The notes under the pieces are model-generated. The model was not told where the DNA came from. It did no database searches and saw only the letters and a program-made list of their open reading frames with translations. Both the position numbers and the translations under genes were made by a program. From NCBI RefSeq assembly GCF_013408985.1, contig NZ_JACBZT010000001.1:3658001-3722000 (forward strand): DNA of 64,000 bases, written 5' to 3'. Of the stretch, positions 16,077-24,968 are shown one piece after another (position 1 is the stretch's first letter; each line of letters begins with the position of its first letter). Source of the DNA: Petropleomorpha daqingensis (lineage in GTDB: Bacteria; Actinomycetota; Actinomycetes; Mycobacteriales; Geodermatophilaceae).

Positions 16077-17933
16077 TCAGCGGACGGCGAGATCGCGGGT
16101 GCGGGCGCGGCGGTGAGCGGCCATCCGCACCGGCGCGTCGAGCGTGCCGTAACCGTCGTAGCCGCGCAGCCGCTGCACGAACTCGACGAACACGCGGTCG
16201 CCGAGCACCTCGGTGGCCAGGTGCAGGTAGGCGCCCGAGGCGTCCTCCTCGTACATGAGCCCGTGCTCCCGGATCGCGGCCAGCAGCGCCGGATCGAGGT
16301 CGAACCGGGCGTCGAGGTCGTCGGCGTAGTTCTCCGGCAACGCGAGCAGCGGCGCACCCGCAGCGCGAAGCGCCACAGCCGTCGCCACCAGGTCGTCGGT
16401 CGCCAGCGCGACGTACTGCGGCTCCGGCACCCCGGGCGACCAACCGCCGCGGCGCAGTGCGGACACCGACAGCGCCAGCCGCACCGACCGCGCGGCGTCG
16501 GTGACCGCCCGGGTGCGCACCAGCCCGAACGGCGCGGCCACCTCGGTCGTCGTCTGCGGCTCCAGGCCCAGGACGGCGCGGTAGAACAGCGCCGCCTCGT
16601 CGAACGAGTCGAACGGCTGGGTCAGCCCCACGTGGTCGACGCCGGTCACCCCGACGCCGTCCTCGGCGGTCTCGCCGGTGGCCAGGAAGTCGGCCGGCCA
16701 ACCGTCGGGACCGGTGCGGGTGAACAGGATCTGCGTGCCGTCGGGCGCGGCCACCGTCGACAGGTCGGCCTCCGCGGCACCGCGGGTGCGCGGCAGCACG
16801 GGCGCCTTGAGCGCCTCGGCCCGCGCCGCGGACAGCGACGGGTCGGCGCTCTCCAGCCCGAGGGCGGTCACCGCCGCGACACCGGCGGCAGCAGGCCGGA
16901 CGACGGCGTCGTTGAGCAGCACGCGGGCGGCGCCCTGCTCCCACAGCTGCACCGGCTTCGAGCGGTGCTGCCCGGTGTGCGCGAAGCCGAGAGTGCGCAG
17001 CACCGAGGCCAGCTGCGGCCCGGAGATCCCGTCGACGCCGAGCTCGACGAACGACCAGCCCGACAGCGGCGGCGCCGGCGGGGGAGCCGCCAGCCCGGAC
17101 GACGGCGAGCCAGCGGCCAGCGCTTCCTGCAGCCACCGCAGCGACCGCATCGCGTCGACCGCCGTCCGCCCCGGGTCCGACTGGCGGAACACGTCGTTGA
17201 AGACCTCCAGCGACCACGGCCCGGCGTAACCGGTCGCGAGGACGGCGGCGACGAAGCCGGGCAGGTCGAAGGCCCCCTGGCCGGGGAAGAGCCGGTGGTG
17301 GCGGCTCCACTGCAGCACGTCCATGTGCAGCTGCGGCGCGTCGGCCAGTTGCAGGAAGAACAGCTTCTCCCCGGGCACAGCGGCGAACCCGGCCGGATCG
17401 CCGGCCCGCGAGAGCACGTGGAAGCTGTCCAGGCAGAGCCCGAGCGCGGGGGAGTCCACCGCCCGGACGACGTCCCACGACGCGTCCCAGGTCGAGACGT
17501 GCGCGCCCCACGCCAGCGCCTCGTAGGCGATCCGCAGCCCGCGCTCCCCGGCCCGGGAAGCCGCCACGGCCAGCTGCTCCGCGAGCCGGTCCGGAGAGCC
17601 CACCGCGTCGGGCGAGACCGAGGAGCACACCAGCACCGTGTCGACGCCGAGCTCGGCCATGACGTCGAACTTGCGGTCCAGCCGGCGCAGGTTCCGCGCG
17701 AAGCGCTCGGCGTCGGTCGAGTCGAGGTCGCGGAAGGGCTGGTAGAGGTCGATCGACAGGCCCAGGTCGGCGCAGCGCTCGGCGAGCTCGCGCGGCGACC
17801 ACGGCGCGGCGACCAGGTCGGGCTCGAACACCTCGATCCCGTCGAAGCCGGCGCCCGCGGCCGCGATCAGCTTGTCCTCGAGGGTGCCGGACAGGCAGAC
17901 CGTGGCGATCGAGCGGCGCGGCTCAGCCGACAC
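16077..17933 (-). CDS. qsuB: 3-Dehydroshikimate dehydratase fused to HPPD-like domain (QsuB type)
   Basis: Converts 3-dehydroshikimate to protocatechuate, feeding the beta-ketoadipate pathway. 618 residues. The N-terminal TIM barrel (about 1-285: GFDGIEVFEPDLV, YEALAWGAHVSTWDASWDVV, LCLDSFHVLSR, SLEVFNDVFR) is the catalytic metal-dependent isomerase/epimerase fold. A C-terminal VOC region follows (GVDHVGLTQPFDSFDEAALFY, PQYVALATDD, DRVFVEFVQRLRGYDGYG) similar to hydroxyphenylpyruvate dioxygenase. Corynebacterium QsuB has the same fusion and, as recalled, a similar length. Start overlaps the shikimate dehydrogenase stop by 11 nt. Confidence 0.92.
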   Translation of the reverse strand: MSAEPRRSIATVCLSGTLEDKLIAAAGAGFDGIEVFEPDLVAAPWSPRELAERCADLGLSIDLYQPFRDLDSTDAERFARNLRRLDRKFDVMAELGVDTVLVCSSVSPDAVGSPDRLAEQLAVAASRAGERGLRIAYEALAWGAHVSTWDASWDVVRAVDSPALGLCLDSFHVLSRAGDPAGFAAVPGEKLFFLQLADAPQLHMDVLQWSRHHRLFPGQGAFDLPGFVAAVLATGYAGPWSLEVFNDVFRQSDPGRTAVDAMRSLRWLQEALAAGSPSSGLAAPPPAPPLSGWSFVELGVDGISGPQLASVLRTLGFAHTGQHRSKPVQLWEQGAARVLLNDAVVRPAAAGVAAVTALGLESADPSLSAARAEALKAPVLPRTRGAAEADLSTVAAPDGTQILFTRTGPDGWPADFLATGETAEDGVGVTGVDHVGLTQPFDSFDEAALFYRAVLGLEPQTTTEVAAPFGLVRTRAVTDAARSVRLALSVSALRRGGWSPGVPEPQYVALATDDLVATAVALRAAGAPLLALPENYADDLDARFDLDPALLAAIREHGLMYEEDASGAYLHLATEVLGDRVFVEFVQRLRGYDGYGTLDAPVRMAAHRRARTRDLAVR

Positions 17934-18804
17934 GGGCGGCGTCCCCGATCAGCTGCGCGAAGTGGGCCAGCATCCGGTCGGCGTCGGGCTCCACCCCGGT
18001 GAACAGCTTGAAGGCGTCGACCGCCTGGAACACCGCCATGCCGCCGCCGTCGAGCACCCGGCAGCCGCGGGCCCGGGCGGTCTGCACGAGCGCGGTCTCC
18101 AGCGGCCGGTAGACGATGTCGGCCACCCACAGCTCGGGCCGCAGCAGCTCGGCCGGCAGCGGCAGGCCGGGGTGGGCAGCCATGCCGGTCGGGGTGGCGT
18201 GCACCAGGCCGTCGGCGGTGGCGAGCGCATCGGGGGCGTCCGCGGTCCCGGTGCCGACGGCGCGGCCGCGGCCGAAGCGCTTGACCAGCGAACCGGCGAG
18301 CTCGCGGGCGCGGCGCTCGTCGACGTCGGCGATCGTCAGCTGCCGGGTGCCCAGCGTGAGCAGCGCGTGCGCGACGGCCGCCCCGGCCCCGCCCGCGCCG
18401 AGCAGCACCACGCGGTCCAGCGGGGCGTCGGCGAGGCCGCGGTCGAAGGAGCGGGCGAAGCCCGACCAGTCGGTGTTGTGCCCGATCGCCCGGCCGTCGC
18501 GGAACACCACGGTGTTCACCGCGCCCAGCGCCTCGGCGTCGGGGGAGAGCGCGTCGAGGTGCCCCAGCACCAGCTGCTTGCAGGGGTGGGTGACGTTGAG
18601 GCCGTCGTAGCCGGCCATCCGCGTGGCCGTGAGCAGGTCGCCGATGGCGGTCGCGGGCAGCCGCAGCTCGTCGAGGTCGAAGCGGCGGTAGAGGTAGCGC
18701 AGGCCCAGGGCGTCGGCCTCCCGCTCGTGCATCGGCGGGGTGAGCGAGGGGCCGATCCCCGTGCCGACCAGGCCGACGAGGAAACCGCGAGAGCTGGGGG
18801 ACAC
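17923..18804 (-). CDS. Shikimate/quinate dehydrogenase
   Basis: A 293-residue AroE-family enzyme. Substrate motif GYDGLNVTHPCKQLV, catalytic Asp in GHNTDWSGFARSF, Rossmann motif VLLGAGGAGAAVAHALL and the C-terminal GMAVFQAVDAFKLFTG. The LNVTHPCKQ form and genetic context suit a catabolic QsuD-like enzyme oxidising quinate or shikimate rather than the biosynthetic AroE. GTG start at 18804, with GGAGGT upstream. First gene of the leftward qsu operon, whose promoter region carries the TetR operator core. Confidence 0.9.
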   Translation of the reverse strand: MSPSSRGFLVGLVGTGIGPSLTPPMHEREADALGLRYLYRRFDLDELRLPATAIGDLLTATRMAGYDGLNVTHPCKQLVLGHLDALSPDAEALGAVNTVVFRDGRAIGHNTDWSGFARSFDRGLADAPLDRVVLLGAGGAGAAVAHALLTLGTRQLTIADVDERRARELAGSLVKRFGRGRAVGTGTADAPDALATADGLVHATPTGMAAHPGLPLPAELLRPELWVADIVYRPLETALVQTARARGCRVLDGGGMAVFQAVDAFKLFTGVEPDADRMLAHFAQLIGDAARVG

Positions 18805-18821
18805 GGGAGACCTCCGCTTGT

Positions 18822-18844
18822 GTACCAACTGGTGAGTTAGTACC
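18822..18844. promoter_or_regulatory. TetR operator of the shikimate module, copy 1
   Basis: GTACCAACT-GGTG-AGTTAGTAC is an inverted repeat with one mismatch, lying between the shikimate dehydrogenase start and the TetR gene. Its core GTACCAACTGGT recurs inverted at 19788-19799 before the MHS transporter. A shared site in two promoter regions marks this as the operator of the module. Confidence 0.75.
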
Positions 18845-18922
18845 GAGGGGACCACACTTCCGGGCCGGGCGCCAGCCCCTGGTGTGATCCGGCTCGCGGC
18901 CGTCCGCCGTAGGCTGCGCAGC

Positions 18923-19585
18923 GTGAGCGCACTGCCGACGCCGGACGAGCCGGTGGTCGCGCCCGAGCGGATGCGGGACGCCGAGCGCACCAAGGCCGAC
19001 ATCCTGGCCGTGGCGACGGCGGAGTTCGCCGACCGCGGCTACGCGGGCGGCCGGGTCAACGAGATCGCCGAGAAGACCAGCACCACCAAGCGGATGATCT
19101 ACTACTACTTCGGCGGCAAGGAAGGGCTCTACATCGCCGTCCTGGAGCAGGCGTACAGCCGCATCCGCAGCCTCGAGCAGCAGCTCGACGTCGAGCACCT
19201 CGACCCGGTCGAGGCGATCCGCGAGCTGGCCGGGCTGACCTTCGACCACCACGAGGCGCACCCCGAGTTCATCCGGCTCGTGGTCAACGAGAACATCCAC
19301 CGCGCCGAGCACATCGTGCGCTCGGGCGTGCTCTCCGGGCTGGCCAACCCCGCCGTCGACGTGCTCGGCACGATCCTCGACCGCGGCTGGGCGGCCGGCC
19401 TGTTCCGCGAGGACGTCGACGCCCTCGACGTGCACCAGATGATCAGCGCCTACTGCGTCTTCCGCACCGCCAACCGGCACACGTTCGGCGCGATCTTCGG
19501 CCGCGACATGCTCGACCCGGACCGGCGGGAGCACCAGCGCCGGATGCTCGGTGACGCCGTCGTCGCCTGGCTCACCGCCCGCTGA
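18923..19585 (+). CDS. TetR-family regulator of quinate/shikimate genes
   Basis: A 220-residue regulator. HTH at about residues 20-65 (TKADILAVATAEFADRGY, VNEIAEKTSTTKRMIYYYFGGKEGLYIAVL), C-terminal TetR_C domain (PEFIRLVVNENIHRAEHI). The GTG at 18923 was chosen as the first start before the conserved region. It sits between the leftward dehydrogenase-dehydratase operon and the rightward transporter, and the same operator core occurs before both. A protocatechuate- or shikimate-type effector is likely but inferred. Confidence 0.9.
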   Translation: MSALPTPDEPVVAPERMRDAERTKADILAVATAEFADRGYAGGRVNEIAEKTSTTKRMIYYYFGGKEGLYIAVLEQAYSRIRSLEQQLDVEHLDPVEAIRELAGLTFDHHEAHPEFIRLVVNENIHRAEHIVRSGVLSGLANPAVDVLGTILDRGWAAGLFREDVDALDVHQMISAYCVFRTANRHTFGAIFGRDMLDPDRREHQRRMLGDAVVAWLTAR

Positions 19586-19633
19586 TCCTCGCGGGTAGGC
19601 CGGGCGGGCCTCCAGCCGACCCGGCAGGAGCGG

Positions 19634-19681
19634 TGTGCGTTCGTGGCGGGTTCTGAGCGCAGAACCCGCCACGAACGCACA
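19634..19681. terminator. Perfect 22-bp hairpin
   Basis: Two exactly complementary 22-nt arms (left begins TGTGCGTTCGTGG, right ends CCACGAACGCACA) flank the 4-nt loop AGCG. No T-tract. It lies 49 nt after the TetR stop in a 335-bp gap. It could be the TetR terminator, but its length and perfection also suit a repeated extragenic palindrome. The rest of 19586-19740 shows nothing else. Confidence 0.65.
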
Positions 19682-19747
19682 TCACCGGCCGTGTCGTCGA
19701 GCGCCGACTCAGCTACCAGCGGCTTCGCACGACCTTGGCTCGTCGGC

Positions 19748-19804
19748 TTGACACGGTGACGCCGGTCACCTCACCATCTGGTACGTAACCAGTTGGTACA
19801 TAAG
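19748..19804 (+). promoter_or_regulatory. Promoter region and TetR operator copy 2 of the MHS transporter
   Basis: A consensus TTGACA lies at 19748-19753, followed by the dyad GGTGAC-GCCG-GTCACC (19756-19771). No clear -10 is visible at the expected distance. ACCAGTTGGTAC at 19788-19799 is the exact inverse of the core at 18822-18833, and the AYAAG flank is also shared. Downstream to the start at 19921 nothing more is seen. Confidence 0.65.
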
Positions 19805-19920
19805 CCCCTGGGACGACGACGGCCCGGAGACCCCGGCCGCGCAGCACGAGCAACGACGCACCGCTGACCGCCCCCCGGCACGATCCTCATCGCTGCCGCC
19901 GGCACACCCTGGAGACCGTC

Positions 19921-21270
19921 ATGAGCGCGACCACCGCATCCGGTGGCACCACCGAGCAGCGCTTTCCCGCCAAGGCCGCCCGCGCGAGCTTCGTGGGCAG
20001 CATGCTCGAGTACTACGACTTCTTCATCTACGGCTCCGCGGCCGGCCTGGTCTTCCCCAAGGTCTTCTTCCCGGAGAGCAACCCCTCGACGGCCACGCTG
20101 CTGTCCCTGGCGACCTTCGGCGTCGCCTACGTGGCCCGCCCGATCGGTGCGGTGATCATCGGGCACTTCGGCGACCGGGTCGGCCGCAAGCGGATGCTCG
20201 TGCTGACCCTGCTGCTCATGGGCACCTCGACGTTCCTCATCGGCGCGCTGCCCTCGTACGCCGCGATCGGCATCGCCGCCCCCGTCCTGCTGGTGCTGCT
20301 CCGGGTCCTGCAGGGGCTGTCGGCCGCCGGCGAGCAGAGCGGGGCCAACTCGCTGACCCTCGAGCACTCACCGGAGAACAGGCGCGGGTTCTTCACCAGC
20401 TTCACCCTCACCGGCACCCAGGCCGGCGCGATCCTCGCCGTCCTCGTCTTCATCCCGGTCGCCAAGCTGCCCGACGACGCCCTGTTCAGCTGGGGCTGGC
20501 GGATCCCGTTCTTCCTCTCCGCGATCGTCGTCGCGGTCGGCTACTGGGTCCGGCGGACGCTGCCCGAGGCGCCCGAGTTCACCAAGGTCGAGCAGGCCGA
20601 CGCCGTCGCCAAGTTGCCGATCGCCGTGCTGTTCCGCGACCACTGGGCGTCGGTGATCCGGGTGATCTTCTGCGCCCTCGTCTCGGTGGTCAGCACGATC
20701 TTCGGCACGTGGTCGATCGCCCAGGGCACCACCGTGCTCGGCATGGAGAAGGCGCCGTTCCTGTGGGTCGTGGCGCTGGCCAACGTGATCGCGCTCGGCG
20801 CCATCCCGTTCTGGGGCCGGCTGTCGGACCGGATCGGCCGCAAGCCCGTGTTCGTCTTCGGCGCGTTCGGCTCGGCCGCGCTGGCCTTCCCGTTCCTCTG
20901 GGCGCTGCAGCAGAAGAACTTCCCGTTGATCTTCCTGTTCGGCCTGCTGCTGTCGGGGATCGTGTACTCCGCGGCGAACGCGACCTGGCCGTCGTTCTAC
21001 GGCGAGATGTTCGACACCCGGGTGCGCTACTCGGGCATGGCCATCGGCACGCAGATCGGCTTCGCGCTCGGCGGCTTCTCGCCGGCGATCGCGGCCGCCA
21101 TCGTGGGCGAGGGCAGCAGCGGGTGGATCCCGGTCGCGCTGCTCACCGCCGGCGCGGCCACCGTGGCCGGCCTCTGCGCCCTGACCGCCCGCGAGACGGC
21201 GCACGTGCCGACCGCGGAGCTGGGCGGCAAGCCCGCGCAGGAGCTCGAGCGCGCGCTCGCCACCGCGTGA
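19921..21270 (+). CDS. MHS-family MFS transporter (ShiA-like)
   Basis: A 449-residue proton symporter with 12 predicted membrane segments. MHS-family marks: FVGSMLEYYDFFIYGSAAGLVFPKVFFP at the first helix (given in part), GHFGDRVGRKRMLVLTLLLMG in loop 2-3, LRVLQGLSAAGEQSGANSL and SPENRRGFFTS. Relatives carry shikimate, alpha-ketoglutarate or proline. Operon context and the shared operator point to shikimate, quinate or dehydroshikimate uptake. Confidence 0.9.
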   Translation: MSATTASGGTTEQRFPAKAARASFVGSMLEYYDFFIYGSAAGLVFPKVFFPESNPSTATLLSLATFGVAYVARPIGAVIIGHFGDRVGRKRMLVLTLLLMGTSTFLIGALPSYAAIGIAAPVLLVLLRVLQGLSAAGEQSGANSLTLEHSPENRRGFFTSFTLTGTQAGAILAVLVFIPVAKLPDDALFSWGWRIPFFLSAIVVAVGYWVRRTLPEAPEFTKVEQADAVAKLPIAVLFRDHWASVIRVIFCALVSVVSTIFGTWSIAQGTTVLGMEKAPFLWVVALANVIALGAIPFWGRLSDRIGRKPVFVFGAFGSAALAFPFLWALQQKNFPLIFLFGLLLSGIVYSAANATWPSFYGEMFDTRVRYSGMAIGTQIGFALGGFSPAIAAAIVGEGSSGWIPVALLTAGAATVAGLCALTARETAHVPTAELGGKPAQELERALATA

Positions 21271-22697
21271 GGCGCTCCCAGGTGCAGACGACGACCGGGC
21301 CGGTCTCCGGCCCGGTCGTCGGCGGTGTCCGCAGCTGGCGCGGCATCCCGTACGCCACCGCCGACCGGTTCGGCCCGGCCCGGCCCGCGCCGGCGTGGAC
21401 GGAGCCGCTCGACGCCGGCCGCCCCGGCCCGGTCGGCGTCCAGTTCCTGCCCGACGGCACGCTCACCGGCACGGAGCAGTGCCTGACGCTCGACGTCCAC
21501 GCCCCGGCAGAGGCGAGCGGCCCGCTGCCGGTGCTGGTCTGGGTGCACGGCGGCGCCTTCCTCACCGGCGCCGCGGCCGACTACGACGGCTCGTACCTGG
21601 CGGCCCACGGTCCCGCCGTCGTGGTCGCCGTCAGCTACCGGTTGGGGCCCTTCGGCTTCCTACAGCTCGGGACGGCGGACCGGCCGGAACCGAGCCCGGC
21701 GATGACCGACCTGGTCGCGGCGCTGGACTGGGTGGCGCGCGAGATCGGCGCGTTCGGCGGCGATCCCGACCGGCTCACGCTCATGGGCCAGTCGGCCGGC
21801 GCCAGCCTGGTGTGCGCGCTGCTCGCGACCGGGGCCGGACGGCGGGCACGGGCCGTCATCGCGCTGTCCGTCGGCGGCGCACCGGTGTCGCCGGAGGAGT
21901 CGGCGGACGTCGCCGGGCGGGTGCTCGCCGAGCTGGACGTCCCCCGCGACGAGCTCTCCGCGGTGCCGGCAGCGTCGGTGATGGCCGCCGCCCGCCGGGT
22001 GTCCCGGGCGTCGTCTGCCGTCGGCGGGGCGGTCTTCGCGCCGGTGCTCGACGGGGCCGTCGTCCGGGCGCAGCCTGCGGACCTGGTCGCCTCCGGCGAG
22101 CTGCGGGACACCGCGCTGTGGTTCGGCTGGTGCCGCGACGAGATGGCCGGCTTCCTCGCCGGCGGCGCCGGGGTCGCGACGGCAGCCGCCCGCGGACGGC
22201 TGGGCGAGGCCGCCTTCGGCCGGCTGCTCGACGTGTACCGGCGCACGGCCGGCGCGGGGGAGGACCCGCTGCAGGCGCTGCTCACCGACGAGATGTGGGT
22301 GCGGCCGGTCGAGGACCTGGCCGAGGCCCAGGCGCGGGCGGGTGGCCGGGCGTGGCTGAGCCGGTTCGACCACGCACCGTCGCTGCCCCCGTTCGACGTC
22401 CTCGGGCCGTCGCACGGCGCGGACAACGCGTGCCTGTGGGCGCGGCCGCCGCGGTTCGTCGAGCGGCCGCTCCTGCAGCGCCCCGGCGGGGACATGACGC
22501 CGGCCGACCTCGCTGTCACCGAGGCGTTGCAGTCGGCGGTGCTGCGCACGGTCACCGAGGGCAGCCCCGGCTGGCGGATCTACGACGCCGACGAGCGGCC
22601 GACGCAGCTGTTCGACGCGATCAGCCACGTGCGGTCCGCCCCGTCCGCGGCGCGCTACGACACCTGGAAGAAGTCGAAGGTGACCGAGGTCGGCTGA
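21267..22697 (+). CDS. Type-B carboxylesterase
   Basis: A 476-residue alpha/beta hydrolase. Nucleophile elbow LMGQSAGA (Ser176), oxyanion-hole VWVHGGAF, FGGDPDRLTLMG, and the late His region LGPSHGADN. The start codon overlaps the transporter stop (GTGA); GTG 21282 is an alternative. Coupling to the MHS transporter suggests hydrolysis of an ester of the imported acid, for example chlorogenate-type quinate or shikimate esters. That substrate is an inference. Confidence 0.88.
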   Translation: MRRSQVQTTTGPVSGPVVGGVRSWRGIPYATADRFGPARPAPAWTEPLDAGRPGPVGVQFLPDGTLTGTEQCLTLDVHAPAEASGPLPVLVWVHGGAFLTGAAADYDGSYLAAHGPAVVVAVSYRLGPFGFLQLGTADRPEPSPAMTDLVAALDWVAREIGAFGGDPDRLTLMGQSAGASLVCALLATGAGRRARAVIALSVGGAPVSPEESADVAGRVLAELDVPRDELSAVPAASVMAAARRVSRASSAVGGAVFAPVLDGAVVRAQPADLVASGELRDTALWFGWCRDEMAGFLAGGAGVATAAARGRLGEAAFGRLLDVYRRTAGAGEDPLQALLTDEMWVRPVEDLAEAQARAGGRAWLSRFDHAPSLPPFDVLGPSHGADNACLWARPPRFVERPLLQRPGGDMTPADLAVTEALQSAVLRTVTEGSPGWRIYDADERPTQLFDAISHVRSAPSAARYDTWKKSKVTEVG

Positions 22698-23113
22698 CGG
22701 GCGCCGGTACCGACGAACACGTGCGTCATCAGCCGGGCCAGCCGCGGGGACGCCGTCTCGAAGCGCGGCGTGCTGCGGAAGTAGATCCGCGCCGGGTCGA
22801 CCGGCTCGTCGCGGCGCAGCCGGGCGATGTCCTCGGCCGAGCCGGTCCGCAGGCCGCTGTTGTGCACGGTGACCAGCTCGCCGTCGTCGCTCTCCAGCAG
22901 GTAGCGCGCCTCGACCTCGGACTCGGTGTCGCTCCGGATCAGCTGGATGTCGGCACCGCCGGGCAGCACCCGGCCGGTGAACAGCCCGGACACGGTGCCG
23001 CCGGTGATCGGCACGACCCGGCGCAGTCCGGAGGTCAGCCGGCCGACCTCGATCGGCGCGGCGACCTCGACCTCGAGGTGCAGGACGTGGACCAGTGCGG
23101 GGGCGTCGGGCAC
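22655..23113 (-). CDS. DUF3237 protein
   Basis: A 152-residue DUF3237 / UPF0311 beta-barrel protein (RRVVPITGGTVSGLFTGRVLPGGADIQ, YLLESDDGELVTVHNSGLR, ARIYFRSTPRFETA, LMTHVFVGTG). The family is often next to aromatic or polyketide catabolic genes and has no settled activity. GTG start. Its 3' part overlaps the esterase by 43 nt, an unusually long convergent overlap. Confidence 0.8.
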   Translation of the reverse strand: MPDAPALVHVLHLEVEVAAPIEVGRLTSGLRRVVPITGGTVSGLFTGRVLPGGADIQLIRSDTESEVEARYLLESDDGELVTVHNSGLRTGSAEDIARLRRDEPVDPARIYFRSTPRFETASPRLARLMTHVFVGTGARQPTSVTFDFFQVS

Positions 23114-23143
23114 ATCGCGACTCTAGGGAGGACCATCCCGCCC

Positions 23144-24940
23144 ATGAGCACGCCGACCACCGAGCGGCCGGTGCCGTTCGCCGTCCCGCGGATCGAGGCC
23201 GAGCAGCGCCCCGGCGGCCGGCTGGTGATCCGCTCCACCGAGCCGCTGGGCGAGCACCCGGTCAGCGTCGTCCACGCGTTCCGGGCGCACGCCGACGCGC
23301 ACCCGGACCGGCTGCTGGTGGCCGAGCGCGGGCCGGACGGCGAGTGGGCGAGCTCCACGTGGGGCGAGGTGCGCGCGCAGGCCGACCGGGTGGCGCAGGG
23401 GCTGCTCGACCGGCGGCTGACCGGCCGCCCGGTGATGATCCTGTCCGGCAACAGCCGCCTGCACCTGGTCGCCACCCTGGGCGCGCTGACCGTCGGGGTG
23501 CCGGTGGTGCCGGTCAGCGTCGCCTACTCGCTGCAGAGCACCGACCACGCCAAGCTGCGCGCGATGGCCGACCTCGTCGAACCCGCCGTCGTCGTGGCAG
23601 AAGACGCGACTTTCGCCGCGGCGGTGGCCGCCGTGGCCGAGGGCCGGGAGGTGCTCAGCCGGGACGGCGTGCTGAACCTCGAGACCTTCGGCGCCGACCC
23701 CACCGGTGAGGTCGACCGCCGCTGCGCCGCGCTGGAGCGCACCGACATCGCCAAGATCCTCTTCACCTCCGGCTCGACCGGCTCGCCCAAGGGCGTGGTC
23801 AACACCCACGGGATGCTCGCGGCCAACCAGCAGCAGATGCGCCAGGTGTGGCCGTTCCTGGACGACGAGCCGCCGGTGCTGCTCGACTGGCTGCCCTGGT
23901 CGCACACGTTCGGCGGCAACCACGACCTGAACATGGTGCTGACCTTCGGCGGCTCGCTGTGGATCGACGACGGGCGCCCGGCGCCGCCGCTGATCGGCCG
24001 CACCGCGCGCAACCTGCCCGACGTCCGGCCGACGCTCTACTTCAACGTGCCCGCGGGCTGGGCCTCGCTGCTGCCGCTCCTGGAGGACGACGCCGAGCTC
24101 GCCCGCGCCTTCCTCGACCGGCTGCGGCTGGGCTTCTTCGCCGCCGCCGCGCTGCCCCAGCAGCTGTGGGACCGGCTGGAGTCGCTCAACGCACGGCACG
24201 GCGGGCGGATGCGGATGACCACCTCGTGGGGGCTGACCGAGACCGCGCCCGCCGCCACCTCCGCGCACTACCCGATCACCCGCAGCGACGTGCTCGGCGT
24301 ACCGCTGCCGGGGGTCGAGATCGCGCTGGTGCCGGTGGGGGAGAAGACCGAGATCCGGGTGAAGGGCCCGAACGTGACCCGGGGCTACCACCGGGCGCCG
24401 GAGCTGACCGCCGCGGCGTTCGACGCCGACGGGTTCTTCCGCACCGGTGACGCCGTCGCGCTCGCCGACCCCGACGACGTCGCCGCCGGGCTGGTGTTCC
24501 GCGGCCGGATCGCTGAGGACTTCAAGCTCGCCACCGGCACCTTCGTCTCCGTCGGCACGCTGCGGCCCCGGCTGCTGTCGGCGTCGGCCGGGCTGCTGTC
24601 CGACGCGGTGCCGTGCGGCGCCGACGGCGACTGCGTGACGGCGATGGTGTGGCTCGCGCCCGCCCACGCCGGCCGGGTCGACGCGGACGGCGTGCCGGAG
24701 CAGTCGCTGCGGGCAGAGTTGACCGCGACGATGCAGCGGCTGGCCGACGAGGGCGGCGGCTCCTCGCAGCACGTCGAGCGGCTGCTGGTGCTCACCGAGC
24801 CGCCGCAGCTCGACGCCGGGGAGATCACCGACAAGGGCTACGTCAACCAGGCCGCCGTCCGCGACCGCCGGGCCGACCTCGCCGCGCAGCTGTCCGCCGA
24901 CCCCCTTCCGCGACGGGTCGTGCGCCGCGTCGTGGGCTGA
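23144..24940 (+). CDS. Feruloyl-CoA-synthase-like acyl-CoA ligase
   Basis: A 598-residue adenylate-forming enzyme. P-loop-like A3 motif LFTSGSTGSPKGVVNTH at about 206-222, LDWLPWSHTFGGNHD, the A5 motif TTSWGLTETAPA, and RTGDAVALAD with FRGRIAEDFKLATGTFVSVG. The lack of a late GKI lysine motif and the DFKLATGTFVSVG end match feruloyl-CoA synthases rather than acetyl-CoA synthetases. Probably activates a phenylpropanoid or benzoate to its CoA thioester. Ribosome site AGGGAGGA. No enoyl-CoA hydratase/aldolase partner is adjacent. Confidence 0.82.
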   Translation: MSTPTTERPVPFAVPRIEAEQRPGGRLVIRSTEPLGEHPVSVVHAFRAHADAHPDRLLVAERGPDGEWASSTWGEVRAQADRVAQGLLDRRLTGRPVMILSGNSRLHLVATLGALTVGVPVVPVSVAYSLQSTDHAKLRAMADLVEPAVVVAEDATFAAAVAAVAEGREVLSRDGVLNLETFGADPTGEVDRRCAALERTDIAKILFTSGSTGSPKGVVNTHGMLAANQQQMRQVWPFLDDEPPVLLDWLPWSHTFGGNHDLNMVLTFGGSLWIDDGRPAPPLIGRTARNLPDVRPTLYFNVPAGWASLLPLLEDDAELARAFLDRLRLGFFAAAALPQQLWDRLESLNARHGGRMRMTTSWGLTETAPAATSAHYPITRSDVLGVPLPGVEIALVPVGEKTEIRVKGPNVTRGYHRAPELTAAAFDADGFFRTGDAVALADPDDVAAGLVFRGRIAEDFKLATGTFVSVGTLRPRLLSASAGLLSDAVPCGADGDCVTAMVWLAPAHAGRVDADGVPEQSLRAELTATMQRLADEGGGSSQHVERLLVLTEPPQLDAGEITDKGYVNQAAVRDRRADLAAQLSADPLPRRVVRRVVG

Positions 24941-24968
24941 CCGGGCCGCGCAGGGGTAGTGGCCGGGG

